Of a stretch of DNA of 64,000 bases, positions 1 through 11,365 are shown in pieces; within the stretch, counting starts at the first letter, position 1, and each line of letters begins with the position of its first letter. Origin of the DNA: Sordaria brevicollis (lineage: Eukaryota; Ascomycota; Sordariomycetes; Sordariales; Sordariaceae); the NCBI GenBank assembly GCA_033439795.1, contig JAUTDP010000002.1, positions 3,162,001-3,226,000 of the forward strand, read 5' to 3'. The notes below the pieces were generated by a model. It ran no database searches. It saw only the letters and a program-made list of their open reading frames with translations, and was not told where the DNA came from. The position numbers were made by a program, and so were the translations under genes.

Positions 1-919
1 TCGGACGCTTCCATCTCGTCTTCCCGGGCGGTCCCCGTGTCTTGAAGCTCCACTAGAAAGCCGCCGATGCTCCGGCCCGGGTTCGAGTGCCGGCTTTCTC
101 TAGCCAAGATCGGCGGCTCATATGAAATATGCGAAGATGCCGGATGAGCATATCAAAAGGCGCAGCTGGACATCTGAAATGTTCTCTCCTAACGGGATAA
201 TCCCTTTATGCGTTACGCCGGCATCGAAAGCAGGCAGGTCCCTACAGATGTCAGATGCACTGTCAGGAGCTGTCAAAGGTCATGCACACGACACTGAGAC
301 AGATGCAGCCGTGATGTCATTATTTGACTACAACATCAACCCTATCACAACGATAGCTCGTTGGCCGTTGGTTGAATCTCAACGAAGAAGCCATCATCAA
401 CTTCGCTCTTCAGGGGTAAGCTCCAATGCGAAGGGTTAGGGTTCTGGTTACCCTTATCCGTGAACAGAGTTCCAAAGGTATACCATACCACTGCGACAAT
501 GTGAAACTTTGACGACGGCTTCAAGTGCTGTCATGGTGTAGCTATGATGTAGGACCTCTGAAGACGACACTCGAAAACGGTATTGATATGCTCAGATTAC
601 ATCCGGTCGGCTTTGATCACATCGCACTCCATCTCCTCCAGCAGCCCCTGGTCAATCTATCAGAAAGATACGTAACAACGCAAGCTTCAATCTCTAACGC
701 CATGAGCATAACAGAGCGGGTATCTATCTTCCTTTCAAATGCAAAGAAGCAGATCCTCTATGCCCTCTAAGCTGGCTAACATAAACAGAAAATTCCCCGC
801 CCTGTGCCAAATAATTCAAATTATATCCAGAGGTATCAATCAACCATATACATACAATCCCAACTCCCTCACCAAATTCATCCATCAGCCTCCCATCCTA
901 TTTCCAATCCCAAACACCC
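1..919. other. Intergenic DNA, no convincing gene
   Basis: No open frame here has recognisable protein features. The only structure seen is a 10-bp perfect inverted repeat (AGCCGCCGAT at 59-68 and its complement at 109-118) that could form a hairpin with a smaller CCGGC/GCCGG pairing inside. The downstream part is the 3' flank of the minus-strand metalloprotease. Confidence 0.5.
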
Positions 920-1962
920 TCACTTCTTAATACCATAAACATTCTGCCTATACGTCTCATACGCACTATGCATATACGCCTTCTGCAGCGGGCTAAACTC
1001 GGTCAAGCACGCATCATCCGAATAATCCATAAAGTTATGAATCGGATCCTCTCCCGGCTGATTCGGGCAGGTATCTCTGCCCACCTGGCACCCGTACGCC
1101 GGGCTAGCCTCAACGGGGGTATCAGAAATCATGTCTCCCTTGCCCTCACATCCTCCGCTACCGAACGTGTGATCCAACCCAAACCAATGACCGACCTCAT
1201 GCGTCGCCGTCCTGCCCAGGTTAAAGGGCGCGTATTTACCAAACGGTAAAGTGTCGGAGCGGATGACGACGCCGTCGAGGGTGAACATGTCCAGCCCGGA
1301 GCCGCCCTCGGTGGGGGAGTTGAAGGCTTGGTCTTGCGAGAGGAAGAGGGGGAAGTAGGCGTACCCCAGCAGGGACTCGGGTAAGGTGATGGGGAAGTAG
1401 AGGTTCAGATCGGTGTATTCGCCCTTTCGGAGGTGCGACTTGAAACCTTCCTCGTCTTCGCCGACGGCCCAGGAGGAGTTGATGGAGTAGGAAATGTTTT
1501 GGAGGTGGAAGGAGAATTTGGCGGAGGCGAAGTCGGCGTTGAGGACGGATATTTGTTCGTGGATTTGGGATTCCTTTTGGGATACAGAAGGTTAGTAAAT
1601 AGGTTGAAGAGAATGGGGTGAGGTGACAAAAAACTAACCTCGAGATATCCATCCTCAACCTTGGTCCCGTTCGCCAAGACGTGCACATAGACTTTAATCT
1701 CCTTCTCTTGCAGGTCTTCGATTTCCACCTTTTGCGTGGAAACACCACCTGACTTTTGAGCGTTCGCTTTCAAGTAGTTGAGCTTGTTCATAGACTGCAT
1801 CGCGAGCGTGTTGTAGTTGTGAACCTGCTCGGGCGTCATCTGTGGTGTTCCGCAGTTTCTGATGTTGCCGCCTGCACCTGGTTCAGACCCCTTGGCGGAG
1901 ACTCCGGTGGAAGAAGCCATCATGGCCGCCGCTGCGGATAGAGCTAACTTGCTGAAGATCAT
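920..1962 (-). CDS. Secreted M43-type (pappalysin/cytophagalysin-like) zinc metalloprotease
   Basis: Complement of join(920..1573, 1639..1962), 325 residues. Exon 1 encodes 108 codons and ends in phase 0 at a GTTAGT donor. The 65-base intron has a TACTAAC-like branch site and exon 2 opens with ESQIHEQ. Residues 1 to about 23 form a signal peptide (hydrophobic, Ala-rich, ending SA-KG), so the enzyme is expected to be exported. The zinc site HEVGHWFGLDH is at about residues 233-243, with Glu234 as the catalytic base. A downstream HNFMDYSDD gives the Met-turn methionine expected of metzincins. Cysteines in the stretch after the zinc motif (GGCEGKG, YGCQVG, DTCPN) fit the disulfide-bonded fungal family. 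Length is slightly above the usual 280-300 residues. Family assignment is firm; the substrate is unknown. Confidence 0.93.
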
Positions 1963-2519
1963 CTTGATGGGACTCAGGATATGGAAATCAAAAACAACAG
2001 AAAGGAAAAGAGAAAGGAGATGAGATATGAGATATGAGATATGAGATGAAGATTAGGAAACTTCCATCTTCACCAGAAAGGACATGGCCAGGTTATATGG
2101 AGATTCCGCGAGTCTCTCTCCAACCAAACCCGGCCTGGTTCCTAACGAACCAACGAGCCGCGATGTACTATGTTTGCCCGCCCATTGTTTTCCCCGGCGG
2201 CGTTGTTTCACGTACACTACCTAGCTACATGGCGGTGTCGTTAGCCACTGGTCAGCCAATCCGCAAATATGGGATCTATCTAGACCCTTTCTCGCCTAGT
2301 AACAGAACTATGCGACTGGACTAGGAATAGAATCCACGGGCTCACGTTAAACGGTAGCGGGCTTTGCCTTTTTGCTGCGGCGTTGCGCGGTTGCTGTGCT
2401 GTGCTGTGCTGTGCTGTTGTAGCACCCGCTCTTCGCTCGCTCGCTCGCGTGGAGAAATGTTGTCAGCACTCAGCCGCTCGTTGAGCTTAAAACGGGAATG
2501 TTAAACTTTGGTGGTAGGG
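1963..2519. other. Metalloprotease promoter side and intergenic DNA with short tandem repeats
   Basis: This is the upstream flank of the metalloprotease. It holds a short (GAGATAT)n run near 2015-2046 and a (GCTGT)n run near 2392-2417. An open frame at 2034-2324 has no protein-like features and is not called as a gene. Confidence 0.5.
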
Positions 2520-2521
2520 TA

Positions 2522-2854
2522 CAGTAAAGACCCCTGTTCTAGCAACCCCCAGTACGAGCAACCCCCCCTGTTGTAGCAACACCTTGGGCCGAAGTTGTCT
2601 TTTTACTATGGCTAAGCGCAAATCAGCAACGAGCAACCGTAAATAGGGGGGTGTTGCTTTATTTTTGTATGGTAAAATGCGAAACCCGGGTCTACGAAGA
2701 GGCTAAAATTGCTTGGCAAGCTAGTTTTGGTGCATTTTTTGGGGGACGTTTTCGAGGTAGGGTCCGTGCACAATGCCCCAGTACGAGCAACTCCCCTCTA
2801 CGAGCAACACTCAAGGCCATATTTACAGGGGTGACGGAACAGGGGTTTTGACTG
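2522..2854. mobile_element. 333-bp MITE, TA target duplication, CAGTAAAGACCC termini
   Basis: The left end reads CAGTAAAGACCCCTGTTCT. The right end reads AACAGGGGTTTTGACTG, an imperfect inverted copy. TA dinucleotides flank both sides (2520-2521 and 2855-2856), as in Tc1/mariner/pogo insertions. Just inside each end the motif CAGTACGAGCAAC is repeated in the same orientation (near 2549 and 2778), and shorter AGCAACACC copies occur in both orientations. There is no coding capacity, so it would need a transposase supplied in trans. It resembles the element at 35281-35623. Confidence 0.8.
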
Positions 2855-2856
2855 TA

Positions 2857-4304
2857 ATAATGGACATGGCTAGGTAGGCCCCGTCCTGGCCCTGGTACAT
2901 AGGTTTGTGGCTGTAGGTAAGCTGAGCTACAAGTATACACTACAGCCTCTTGTTGTGCGGATTTTAGGTAGACACGTTACCCCGGATGATAGGATCTTAA
3001 GAGGTCTTGGCTAAGCGGGACGGTGAGATTTGCTTGCTGGGGCCGGAGTTTTTGCACTTGTTGTGTTGGATTCGTTTTAAAGACATGGATCGGGATCAGG
3101 CAACCGGAGGTGGAGGTTTTTGTAGTGGAAGGATGATGAGTGAACGGATCTGAATAGGAGCGGTTTGAGAGTGAGACTCCTGTTGAATTTTGGTAGGATT
3201 TTCTATTGGAATCGTCAGCGTCAAACGGCGATTTCGCTACAAGTCAACTTACCACGATTCTTGATGTCGTGGTGGAAGAAACAGGCGGGAGCAATCTATC
3301 ACCTCCCATACGAGCCACAACGGATTTAAACATCGACTCCCGTCCAGTCTCTTTCGAACTCATCGCGCTGGCAACGGGACCCGCACATAGGGCACAGGCG
3401 CATGAGATGTGCCTCCCATCTTCGGCAGCCTAAGCAGATCTTCAGATCCTGTTGGGCAGTGTGCCTACGGTTCATCTCTTTGGTTGAATTGCGGATGTAA
3501 GAATTTAGAGGACAGCAACCAGGGACGAATCCTTTGCCGCCGCTTCGCCTCAAAACAAGCGCCGTTCGCCCTACCATACAAGCCACTGTAGTGGTTGCCA
3601 AGCCAAAGACGATCCTTTCCAGTGGTAGGTGTTAGCGTGTGTTTACTTGCTACTATTTCAAGGGGAAGAATCTCACCAACATCGTTGCCTACCATAAAGG
3701 AAACATAGCACGGCATCCATGTGCTTTTCGAGTTCGAGTTCGGCCGTGAACAAACGTAGAGACTGGTATGTGAAGAATTATTGAGCTCGGTACTTATTTA
3801 ACCAAACCTCAACGACTGGAAGTATTCCGTATGACAAAGTTTGAAAGTTTGTTCCCGACGTGTGACGACATGAACAAGACGGAACGGATACAAACCCGTG
3901 ACACATTCACGATGTGCTGTGTGCAGGCGGAAGAGTGGGGAGACAAGTTTAGTGCGACAGTAAATTCTAAGGGTCGTTCCTTCTCATTGTTGTCGTTGCT
4001 CTTCGGAAAACGAGGTAGGTACCACCCAGCTCACAATAAGGGGAAGGAGCTATTCAAGGCTTCGCAAGAAATTCTGCCAAATTTTCTGTGAAAATTGATG
4101 ATCAATAAACCTGCTCTATCCCAGGATACAAGAAGCCAGAATAATGTCTTGCAACATGCGTAGCTTCGCTATTTAACGATGCTGCTCTTGGCGGGTATCT
4201 CCAACTTGTCTCACCTTCTGAGCGAAACATCCCAGTCCTCAACGAAGACAGATACCATGACCACTTTACCTACCCTCCCCTCACTATACATCTCCTGAAA
4301 ACCT
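2857..4304. other. Intergenic DNA, no gene supported
   Basis: Several short open frames (for example 3206-3433 and 3831-4091) occur but have no domain, splice or compositional support. The right part is the 3' flank of the amidase. Confidence 0.45.
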
Positions 4305-6319
4305 CTACCCCCTCACCGCAGCCCCCTCCTTCGCCATCTTCACCACATCCACCCAAATCGGCGGCCGTCTCCTCCTATCAGCGCCCGCCTCCTCCACCAC
4401 CGCTCCAAACTGCAACAGTTGCTCCTCAGCACACCACTCCCCCATCGCCATCAACCCCACGGGGACCTCCCCTCTCCCTTGCACATCCATATCATTCACC
4501 AACTCCTTCCGCTGCAACGGATCAACAAACCCCGCCGGAACCGAAATGCTCGGCAGTCCACAGAAATTCGCCAGCCAGACATACTCCATGCTCTCCAGCG
4601 TCCTGTCCCCATCGTTAACACCCCATTTCAGCTCCGACTTGGTATGAATCGGTAGGCCCTCGCAGCTGGTGGTCGGCGTGACGATCAGCATACCGGGGTA
4701 TTGTTGCCAGAGGTAGGAGAGGTGCTGCATCAATACGCGACGGAGTTTCATGGCGAGCATGTAATCGGATGCTGGGGTGACGGTGCCCAGGGCGATGAGG
4801 ATCCGGTTCCCGTAGGTTAGGTTGCTGGTTTCGGGGAGCAAAGTGGCAGCGTCGGTGAGGACGGTGATGGCGTGCGCGATTTGCCCCTGAGGCAAGAAGG
4901 GGATGTCGATCTCCACGGCTGTGTAGCCGTGGTCGGAGCAGAGACGGCGAATTAAGGTGTTGCAGAGGGTTTGGATGGCGGGGGTGGCGCGGGCGAACCA
5001 GGCTGAGGGGATTCCCAGAATCTTGGGAGAGGAACCGTTGGATGGGGTGGTCAGGCTGAGACGCTTCAGAGGCGGGAAGGGGGAAGATGGGTGAGGTTTG
5101 CAAATGACTTGGAAGACGGTGGCGAGGGACTTGATGTCCGCGGCGATGGGACCGAGACAGGCACAGGTAAGGCAGTGGTTCTGGCCGGGCTTGAAGGATA
5201 GACGGCCGTGGGTGGGCTTGAGACCGAAGACGCCGCAGAGACTGGAGGGGATGCGAATGCTGCCGCCTCCGTCGCTGCCGAGACCGATGGGGATCAGGCC
5301 GGCGCTGACAGCGTAGCCGGTGCCCGAGGAGCTACCGCCTGTGTAGTAGTTTGGGTTATGAGGGTTTCTGGGGGTGCCGTGGATCGGGTTGTTGCCGGTG
5401 GTGTCGAGACCGAATTCGTGCATGGAGAGCTTACCGAGGATGAGCGCGCCGGCTTCTTCCAGCTTGCGCACACACCACGTGGTGATGGAATCTTGCTCGC
5501 GGATTTCTCCCGTATAGATGTTTTTGGAGCCAAGGTTGGTTTCGTAGCCGTCCATGTCGTACTCGTCCTTGACACCGGTTGGAACGCCATCCAGAGGACC
5601 GAGAGAACGTCCTTCCTTGTATCTCTGGGTCGAAGCCCTTGCAGCAGCCAAAACTTTCTCAGCCTTGCTGTCGAACCATGCGGAAGAATACTCGGTAGGG
5701 TTCTCGACATCGCGGCGGATCAGGGGCAGCAGAGCTTGGGCAACGTCCAAGGGAGTAAGTGCGCCCGAAAGGTAGAGTTTCCGGTAATCGTCCACCGAGT
5801 AGTACTTTGCCTGGGGATACTTGTGCTGGATGTCGTCTCTTTTAGCTGCCTCGGTTTCGGGAATCTCGTCGGCCTGGATATCATCCTTGGCCTCATCGGT
5901 AGTCTCGACGTCCTCGGGATAAGGTACGATTTGAGGTTCAAACCATGGCTCATAGTCCTCAATATAGGGCCGAATCTTGCGTAGGTCGCCGAACCCGGCG
6001 TTGCGCCATATTATCTCCCTCACGAAGCGAAGGTATTCCAAACTGGTTGTCTGTGTTAGTTCATCATCGCGTCACACAGAGAGTTTCGCTTGAAGCTGGC
6101 CAGCACTCAGTACTCACATCAAGGCAGCGGCGCAAATGAACCAGCCACGAATGGGCGGATTCGATTTTCTCTCCACAACATACGGAACATCCGGACTATT
6201 TCAGAATCTCAGTTAGAATCTTTGAAGTTAAGCGACGGTAAAGTGAAAAGAGACTGAGCTTACCCTCTCAATGGTTCCGGATAGTTCAACAGTCTTTTCG
6301 ACTGTGACACCGAACCCAT
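4305..6319 (-). CDS. Amidase-signature family hydrolase with an N-terminal hydrophobic segment
   Basis: Complement of join(4305..6042, 6118..6195, 6264..6319), 623 residues. The enzyme hydrolyses carboxylic amide bonds through a Ser-cisSer-Lys triad. Lys203 lies in GVPTGVKDEYD, the cis-Ser in GGSSSGTG (about 282) and the nucleophilic Ser306 in GSDGGGSIRIPS, followed by GVFGLKPTHGR. Two small 5' exons (56 and 78 bases) were inferred because the long 3' frame has no ATG at its start. The chosen donors and acceptors keep phase throughout, the second acceptor being CAACCAG rather than the nearer CACAG. The spliced N-terminus gives a hydrophobic stretch, GWFICAAALILEYL (about residues 36-50), which may anchor the protein in a membrane. 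Substrate unknown; fatty-acid-amide and acetamidase-like members share this fold. Confidence 0.88.
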
Positions 6320-6911
6320 CTTCTTTTTTGTGCAAGATGAGACCTATGCAAGGACCATGCAAAAGAAAGATGAAATTTTCAGGAAAATTGTGAGTCGCTG
6401 CAAGGCAAAGACAAATGCTGCAGAGAAAATGCGTAGCGTATGTATGCCTTGTTTACGTACTGCCACTGCCGGGGTGCATGTGATAAGATGCGTGGTCGGT
6501 GCCGATACGATAAGGCCCGTCTGTATCGCTTTCTCGTAGATCCCCTTTTCAGGCAACGAGATGCGATGAAATAAGTTGAATAATAACGAATGCGTGTTGT
6601 TATCTTCCTGAGGAGTTCTTTCGGGTTGGTGCTGATCGTAGTAGCGAATGGCGCGGTGACTGATGGCTGGTGTACAGAAAGAGAGAAAGAACGAGGGACA
6701 CGTAGGGCGCGGGCTGAGTTGACAGTTGACAGTTGACAAGTCAAGAGACACCACCGCGAGTCACGGTTGGTGTTGTTGGATGGATGGAAAATGACAAAGC
6801 GTGACGCTGTGAGCTTGTGTGTGTGCGTGTAAAAACAAATGCAACAACTCGAAAAGGAAGTTCTTCTCTAGGGAATTTTGCGGCTCAGTCGTTCTTATAT
6901 AGAGAAAGAAG
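6320..6911. other. Amidase upstream flank outside the left element terminus
   Basis: No gene is seen. This is probably the promoter of the minus-strand amidase. The sequence TATATAGAGAAAG lies immediately outside the inverted repeat at 6912. Confidence 0.4.
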
Positions 6912-6966
6912 TGTGTGTTGAAAACGAGGTGTCAGTCCCCACTTTGCACGGGCACCCCCCTTTACA
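6912..6966 (+). repeat. Left terminal inverted repeat (55 bases)
   Basis: Starts TGTGTGTTGAAAACGAGG and ends CCCCCCTTTACA. It matches the reverse complement of 11311-11365 at 54 of 55 positions; the difference is A/T at 6924. Confidence 0.9.
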
Positions 6967-7073
6967 GACACACACGTAAAATCTGTTCATACGTGACAAC
7001 CCCAAACCTTCGAACTCCCATATTATCACCAAATCTGAGGGTATTTACATTCTGATTACTGCTCTGAGCTCGT

Positions 7074-9865
7074 ATGGATACCCCGCGTCGTTCAAGATCA
7101 ATACTGAGGGATCCCAGTCAACCCGCTAGTCCATTCAGAGTCCGCTTTGCACCTGGCACCGCTGCCCCCGCTCCCGCCATGCCTCCCAAAAAACGCGCCG
7201 CCGACGACAACGACAACAACGATGACAACCGCCGACGTTCGAGGCGGCTGTCACAGCCCAGCGCCCGCTTAAGAGAGATCAATGCCGAGTTTGAAAGCGG
7301 AGGAGAACAGGAGCGAGACGATGGGGACGGGGATGGGGATGACGAGAGGACCCCAGGAAGACCAGCGCCTACTCGAGCCCCCCGCATTGTTCTCAAGAAT
7401 AATAACAAGAATAAAAAAACGACCGTCAAATTGAAGAGGAGCACTACTGCTGGCAAGCAGCCTACCCAGCGTACCACATCTAGCTTGAAGGTCAAGCTCA
7501 AGGCACCCGCTCCCTCCTCTTCGACCGCCCCCCCTCCTCGACCTCAACCTCGTCGTCCTCGATCAGCCTCCAACGCAAGCGCAAGCACGGCCAACGGCAT
7601 AACAGAGGAGGAGGACCACGATGAACAGCAAGAAGACCAACAAGAAGATCAACAAGACGAGGTCGAGATCATCAAGGTGACACCTCGCGCCGCGCCCTCT
7701 CCTCGGTCCCCTCGTGTTGCCAGAAAATCGCGCAAGTCAGCCTCGGTTCCCCCAGCGCCGCCGCCGATTCCAGATTTTCTGAATATCCTATTCACATACA
7801 ATGCTCAGTGGGTGGCGGATATACAATTCAACCGCCTGTCGGTCAAGCCTGGCAAACTGCCTACCCTCGTTTCGAACGACCGGGTCCCCGTCGAGAGAGA
7901 TCCTGATGGCACCGTCAATGCCGATGACGATTCTGGTACCCTTGGCCTCACTCTGTTGGGTCGAGTGCGAGAGGTCGAGAATGGTATCATGGATGCTGCC
8001 CGCAACGAGTGCGAGCTCTTGGGTATGGATCCCACCATCTCTGTACAATACGCAGACTGGTCGGCTGGTATACTGGAGACAGCCAGGAACAGGAAAGGCA
8101 CGACGCTATTCCAACTACGCGTTTTGCCTAAGAAGGATGACCCAGTTACACCGTTTGGGTTTTGTGATACCGCCAGAGTGCTGCGCAGCCTGCTTGAGGA
8201 GCCCGCTGAGCGGTATTTTATCACGGTTACTGCCCACCTTCGTATAACTGGGGGATTCCAGCAGCGGCAAAGCACTGTTTCTGTTATGGGCACACCAACA
8301 CCTTCTAGAGTCACCTCTTTTACTGAAAAGCTCGCGCAGTCACAGTCACGGTCGCAGTCACAACCTCGCCAACTCTCCTCCTTGCGCCAGTCCTCTACAC
8401 CTGCCACGCCCACCATCGCCGGCTCCAGCACTCCTGTCAGTAGCTCCAGACAGTCGACCGCACCTGCCAGCACTTCCAAACAATCCGTCAAATCGAACAA
8501 GAAGAAGACCACGACCAACTCGATGGTGGAGGAGCTCATGGCGCGCCGCGCACGCGATCGTGAGGAGGCACGCCAGGGCAAAGAACGGGTTACTCTAATA
8601 TATGAAGATCTGGGCAAGGCATGGGGATGTGATAAGGGTCGCGAGTGTAAAAACTACCGCAAAGGCAACGAGTATCACTGGTGTTTTCTTTTTCCCAACT
8701 CAAAACACCACTACCCATTAACCCCAAGAGACCTCATCGACTGGGCACACGCCATTGCTCACAAGCGCGCCACCACAAACCAGCCTCCAGCCTCCATCAC
8801 AGGGCGTTGGTTCGACTCTAAACACGAGTCCTCCTCCTCATCCTCCGGCACGCAAATGATTCAGCAGTCGAATCTACAGCCATTTCAACAGTTTCTGCCA
8901 TATGGCGCACCGGGGTCGAAGCGCGGTGGCGGTGGGGTGGGATATATGCCCATGCCCCAAGTTTTCAACATCAGTCTCCAGAACGGTCACCAGGGTAGTA
9001 ACAATGGTAACACGCTGCCAGCTACGGCCCCTATAACCTTCACTGACGTTAGCAATATGGGTATGGGTAATATGGGCAATATGGGTATGGTAGCTGAGCC
9101 TACCTTACCTACCTTGCCCACCGCGACCGCGACCAGCTCCCGCGCTGGCAGCAGTCGAGTTGGTGACAACGACCCTCTACCCTCCTCCCCTCCACCCTCA
9201 TCACCGCCAAACAAACCATCAGAGTCCCTTGTCACCGACTTCATGAAGCAGTTGATATTTCGACACGCGCCCAGAACCAACGAAAACCAGGGTTTGCGTG
9301 ACGCGCTGTTCAGTATCCAAAAATCCCTCATATCCGGTCGGCTCTCCCTCCACCACGCGCGCGACCTCCCCAAGCAGTGGTATCTTGCTCATGGAGTTGA
9401 TGAGGGTATCTATATGGTAATCAAGAAAGGGATCAAAGAATTTCTCCATCTCGAGAGGGATTATATACAGCGGTCGTCGTCACCACCACCACCACCACCA
9501 CCACCACCGCAGGCGGCACCAGCTCCCAAGCAACAGGCTCCAGCACCCCCGCCACCCGAAACCATAGATCCCAAGTTATTATCACAAGGTAAACCCCATC
9601 CGTTTTTTTGATCTATAGCATTTGCTAACAGCCGTGTTCACCAGACTCGTCCATCCCCCAAGACTCGCTTTGGCAAGACGTTCATAACCACCGCGGCCCA
9701 CCCCCCATCGAACAGAACGACGATCAAGAACAAGAAGATGACGACGACACCATCTATACCAGCTTCATCAACGATGATGAGGAGACCAATCCGGATGATG
9801 GCCCGCGTACCGACTACGACGACGACGAGACTGCGACTGAGGCTGATGATGATGACGAGCTTTGA
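7074..9865 (+). CDS. Unrecognised 911-residue element-borne protein with Cys/His cluster and acidic tail
   Basis: Join(7074..9588, 9645..9865). The 56-base intron has GTAAAC, GCTAAC and CCAG signals, and splicing is in phase (CAA G|AC TCG). I do not recognise the family. Residues 1-230 are basic and disordered (KKRA, RRRSRR, VKLKR, poly-Gln/Glu). A folded-looking block spans about 232-395 (starts IPDFLNILFTYNAQWV, contains GLTLLGRVREVENGIMDAAR). A Ser/Gln/Thr-rich linker follows. A second block at about 503-585 holds WGCDKGREC, HWCFLFPNSKHHYPL and DLIDWAHAI; Cys519, Cys525, Cys537 and His545/546 could bind zinc, which is inference. Residues 590-800 are low complexity, followed by a helical segment, a polyproline run and a very acidic C-terminus rich in Asp/Glu. 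Basic N-terminus plus a Cys/His cluster suggests a nuclear DNA- or chromatin-associated role. It is convergent with the transposase inside the same inverted repeats. Confidence 0.8.
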
Positions 9866-10067
9866 GGGATTTTTTTACACAAGAGGGGGATTCTACACTT
9901 CGATCTATTATTACAGATAATAATACTTTTACACTTCTGATGGCAGATTTGGCACTTTTGGCACGTCTGGTACATCTTACACCTTGCGGGTTTTTTTTTT
10001 CGTAACTCGACAACGGTCGACTTTGAGCATGTTCAAAACAGTACATCTACCATACAAAACAACATCC

Positions 10068-11222
10068 TTATGCGACTGTTCCCGTCGTTGTCAACTCGTG
10101 CAGCTGGTCCCCATACAACGCAACGTAGTCTTTTTCACGGTTATCGACGTCGTCACGGAATGGCACGTTTGCCTGGCGGTAGTGCCCGCGTATGGCATCG
10201 ACCCGCTGCCCTACCTCCCTCGCAACCCCCTCCAAGAACGCCTTAAACTCTTCATTGCTCAGCGTATCACCGCCAGCGTGTTGGTATTGCCGTCGTATAC
10301 AGGCCTTCACATCACTGAAGTATGCCTCGATGGGGTTGAAGTCTGGTGAATATGGCGGCAAGAACCATAACAGCACACCTCTGTTGTCGCATGCGGTCTT
10401 GATGGCGGGGTCCTTGTGCCATGATGCGTTATCCATCACCAATATACTATAACGACCAGGGAACGGGTTCATCTTAGGCAACACCTCCTCCTCCAACCAA
10501 GCAATAAAACCGGTCGTATCTGTTGCTCCCTTATAACACAACACGTCGATGAGGCCATCCACAGTTATTGCTGGCAATAGATGGAACCGTTTCCCCCTGG
10601 TGAGCGCACTCTCTGCAACTGGTGCCATACCCTTTGGTGCCCATCCAGTACGACGAGCACCGTCCCTCTTATCAACACCAGACTCGTCACAGAACACGTA
10701 CATCTCTGCTGAAAACGTGGAAACCTTCCTCAACCAGTCTAACCGCAATGGCTCGCTGCGCTGGGAAGCCTTGTGCGCCATCCTCTTGTTGGTCCATTCA
10801 GAAGCCTTCAATTGCTTTGATATGGCGCTCGTTGATACATGTATGTCCATTTCAGTGGCCAGATAGTACTGTATCTCATCGAGGTATAAATCGGGCTTGT
10901 GGCGAAGGAGCTCGAGAACTTCCTGTACGACCAACAGTTAGATACCATACCAGGGTACTCAAAGTCTACAGCCATTGCTCACCTCCATGACCGCTGGCGT
11001 CAATATTATTGCGTTATATTTCGAGTTACTCTGGGGGTATAATTTGCCGGTGGTATCGAAGTTTCGTTTTAACCTCCAGATTTGGCGCTCGCTCATGCCA
11101 ACGGATTGCGCGATTTGACGTGGATGCTCGCCAGCCGTCAGCATCATGTAGATACTTTGGCGCTGCCTCTTATTACTGCGTGTTCTCATGGCTATACCGA
11201 TTATACATCGCGAGAGCTTCAA
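10068..11222 (-). CDS. Tc1/mariner (IS630-type, DDE_3) transposase, DD34E
   Basis: Complement of join(10068..10922, 10983..11222), 364 residues, or 353 if the second Met (MRTRSNKRQ) is used. Exon 1 carries a helix-turn-helix DNA-binding region (HPRQIAQSVGMSERQIWRLK). The 60-base intron runs from GTGAGC to GTACAG and joins VME to EVLELLRHKP, in phase. The catalytic residues are all present: Asp159 in VFCDESG, Asp244 in LVMDNASWH and Glu279 in PDFNPIEA. There are 34 residues between the second Asp and the Glu. A cut-and-paste mechanism at TA is expected for this family. No internal stop or frameshift is seen, so the protein may be functional. It reads away from the right terminal repeat toward the 911-residue gene. 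Confidence 0.92.
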
Positions 11223-11310
11223 AATCCGACCAAAACCAGCAGATTTGGCAGTAAAACCGCGGAGATATTCAACTTTTACGATTCACGATGTCTGTTTTGA
11301 TGTGGTGTTG

Positions 11311-11365
11311 TGTAAAGGGGGGTGCCCGTGCAAAGTGGGGACTGACACCTCGATTTCAACACACA
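11311..11365 (-). repeat. Right terminal inverted repeat (55 bases)
   Basis: Inverted partner of 6912-6966. It lies 88 bases upstream of the transposase start codon, so it probably overlaps the transposase promoter. Confidence 0.9.

Larger units (their letters stand above)
6912..11365. mobile_element. 4.45-kb two-gene Tc1/mariner-type transposon
   Basis: A 55-base sequence at 6912-6966 recurs inverted at 11311-11365 with a single mismatch. Its core reads GTCAGTCCCCACTTTGCACG followed by GGCACCCCCCTTTACA. The two genes between the repeats face each other: the 911-residue protein starts 107 bases inside the left repeat and the transposase starts 88 bases inside the right one. No other inverted terminus is visible close to the transposase 3' end, so both genes appear to belong to one unit. 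Composition is normal and CpA is not depleted, so the copy has escaped RIP. I could not identify a clean TA duplication at the outer edge of the repeats, so the exact end bases are uncertain. Confidence 0.75.

Noticed and set aside
2034..2324. 96-codon plus-strand frame
   Set aside because: Starts inside a GAGATAT tandem repeat and shows no domain or splice context.
5208..5984. 258-codon plus-strand frame inside the amidase
   Set aside because: It lies entirely antisense to the amidase exon and mirrors its codon pattern; no features of its own.
9900..10067. A separate small mariner ending just past the transposase
   Set aside because: No copy of the terminal repeat is present between the two genes, so the transposase and the 911-residue gene share one pair of termini.
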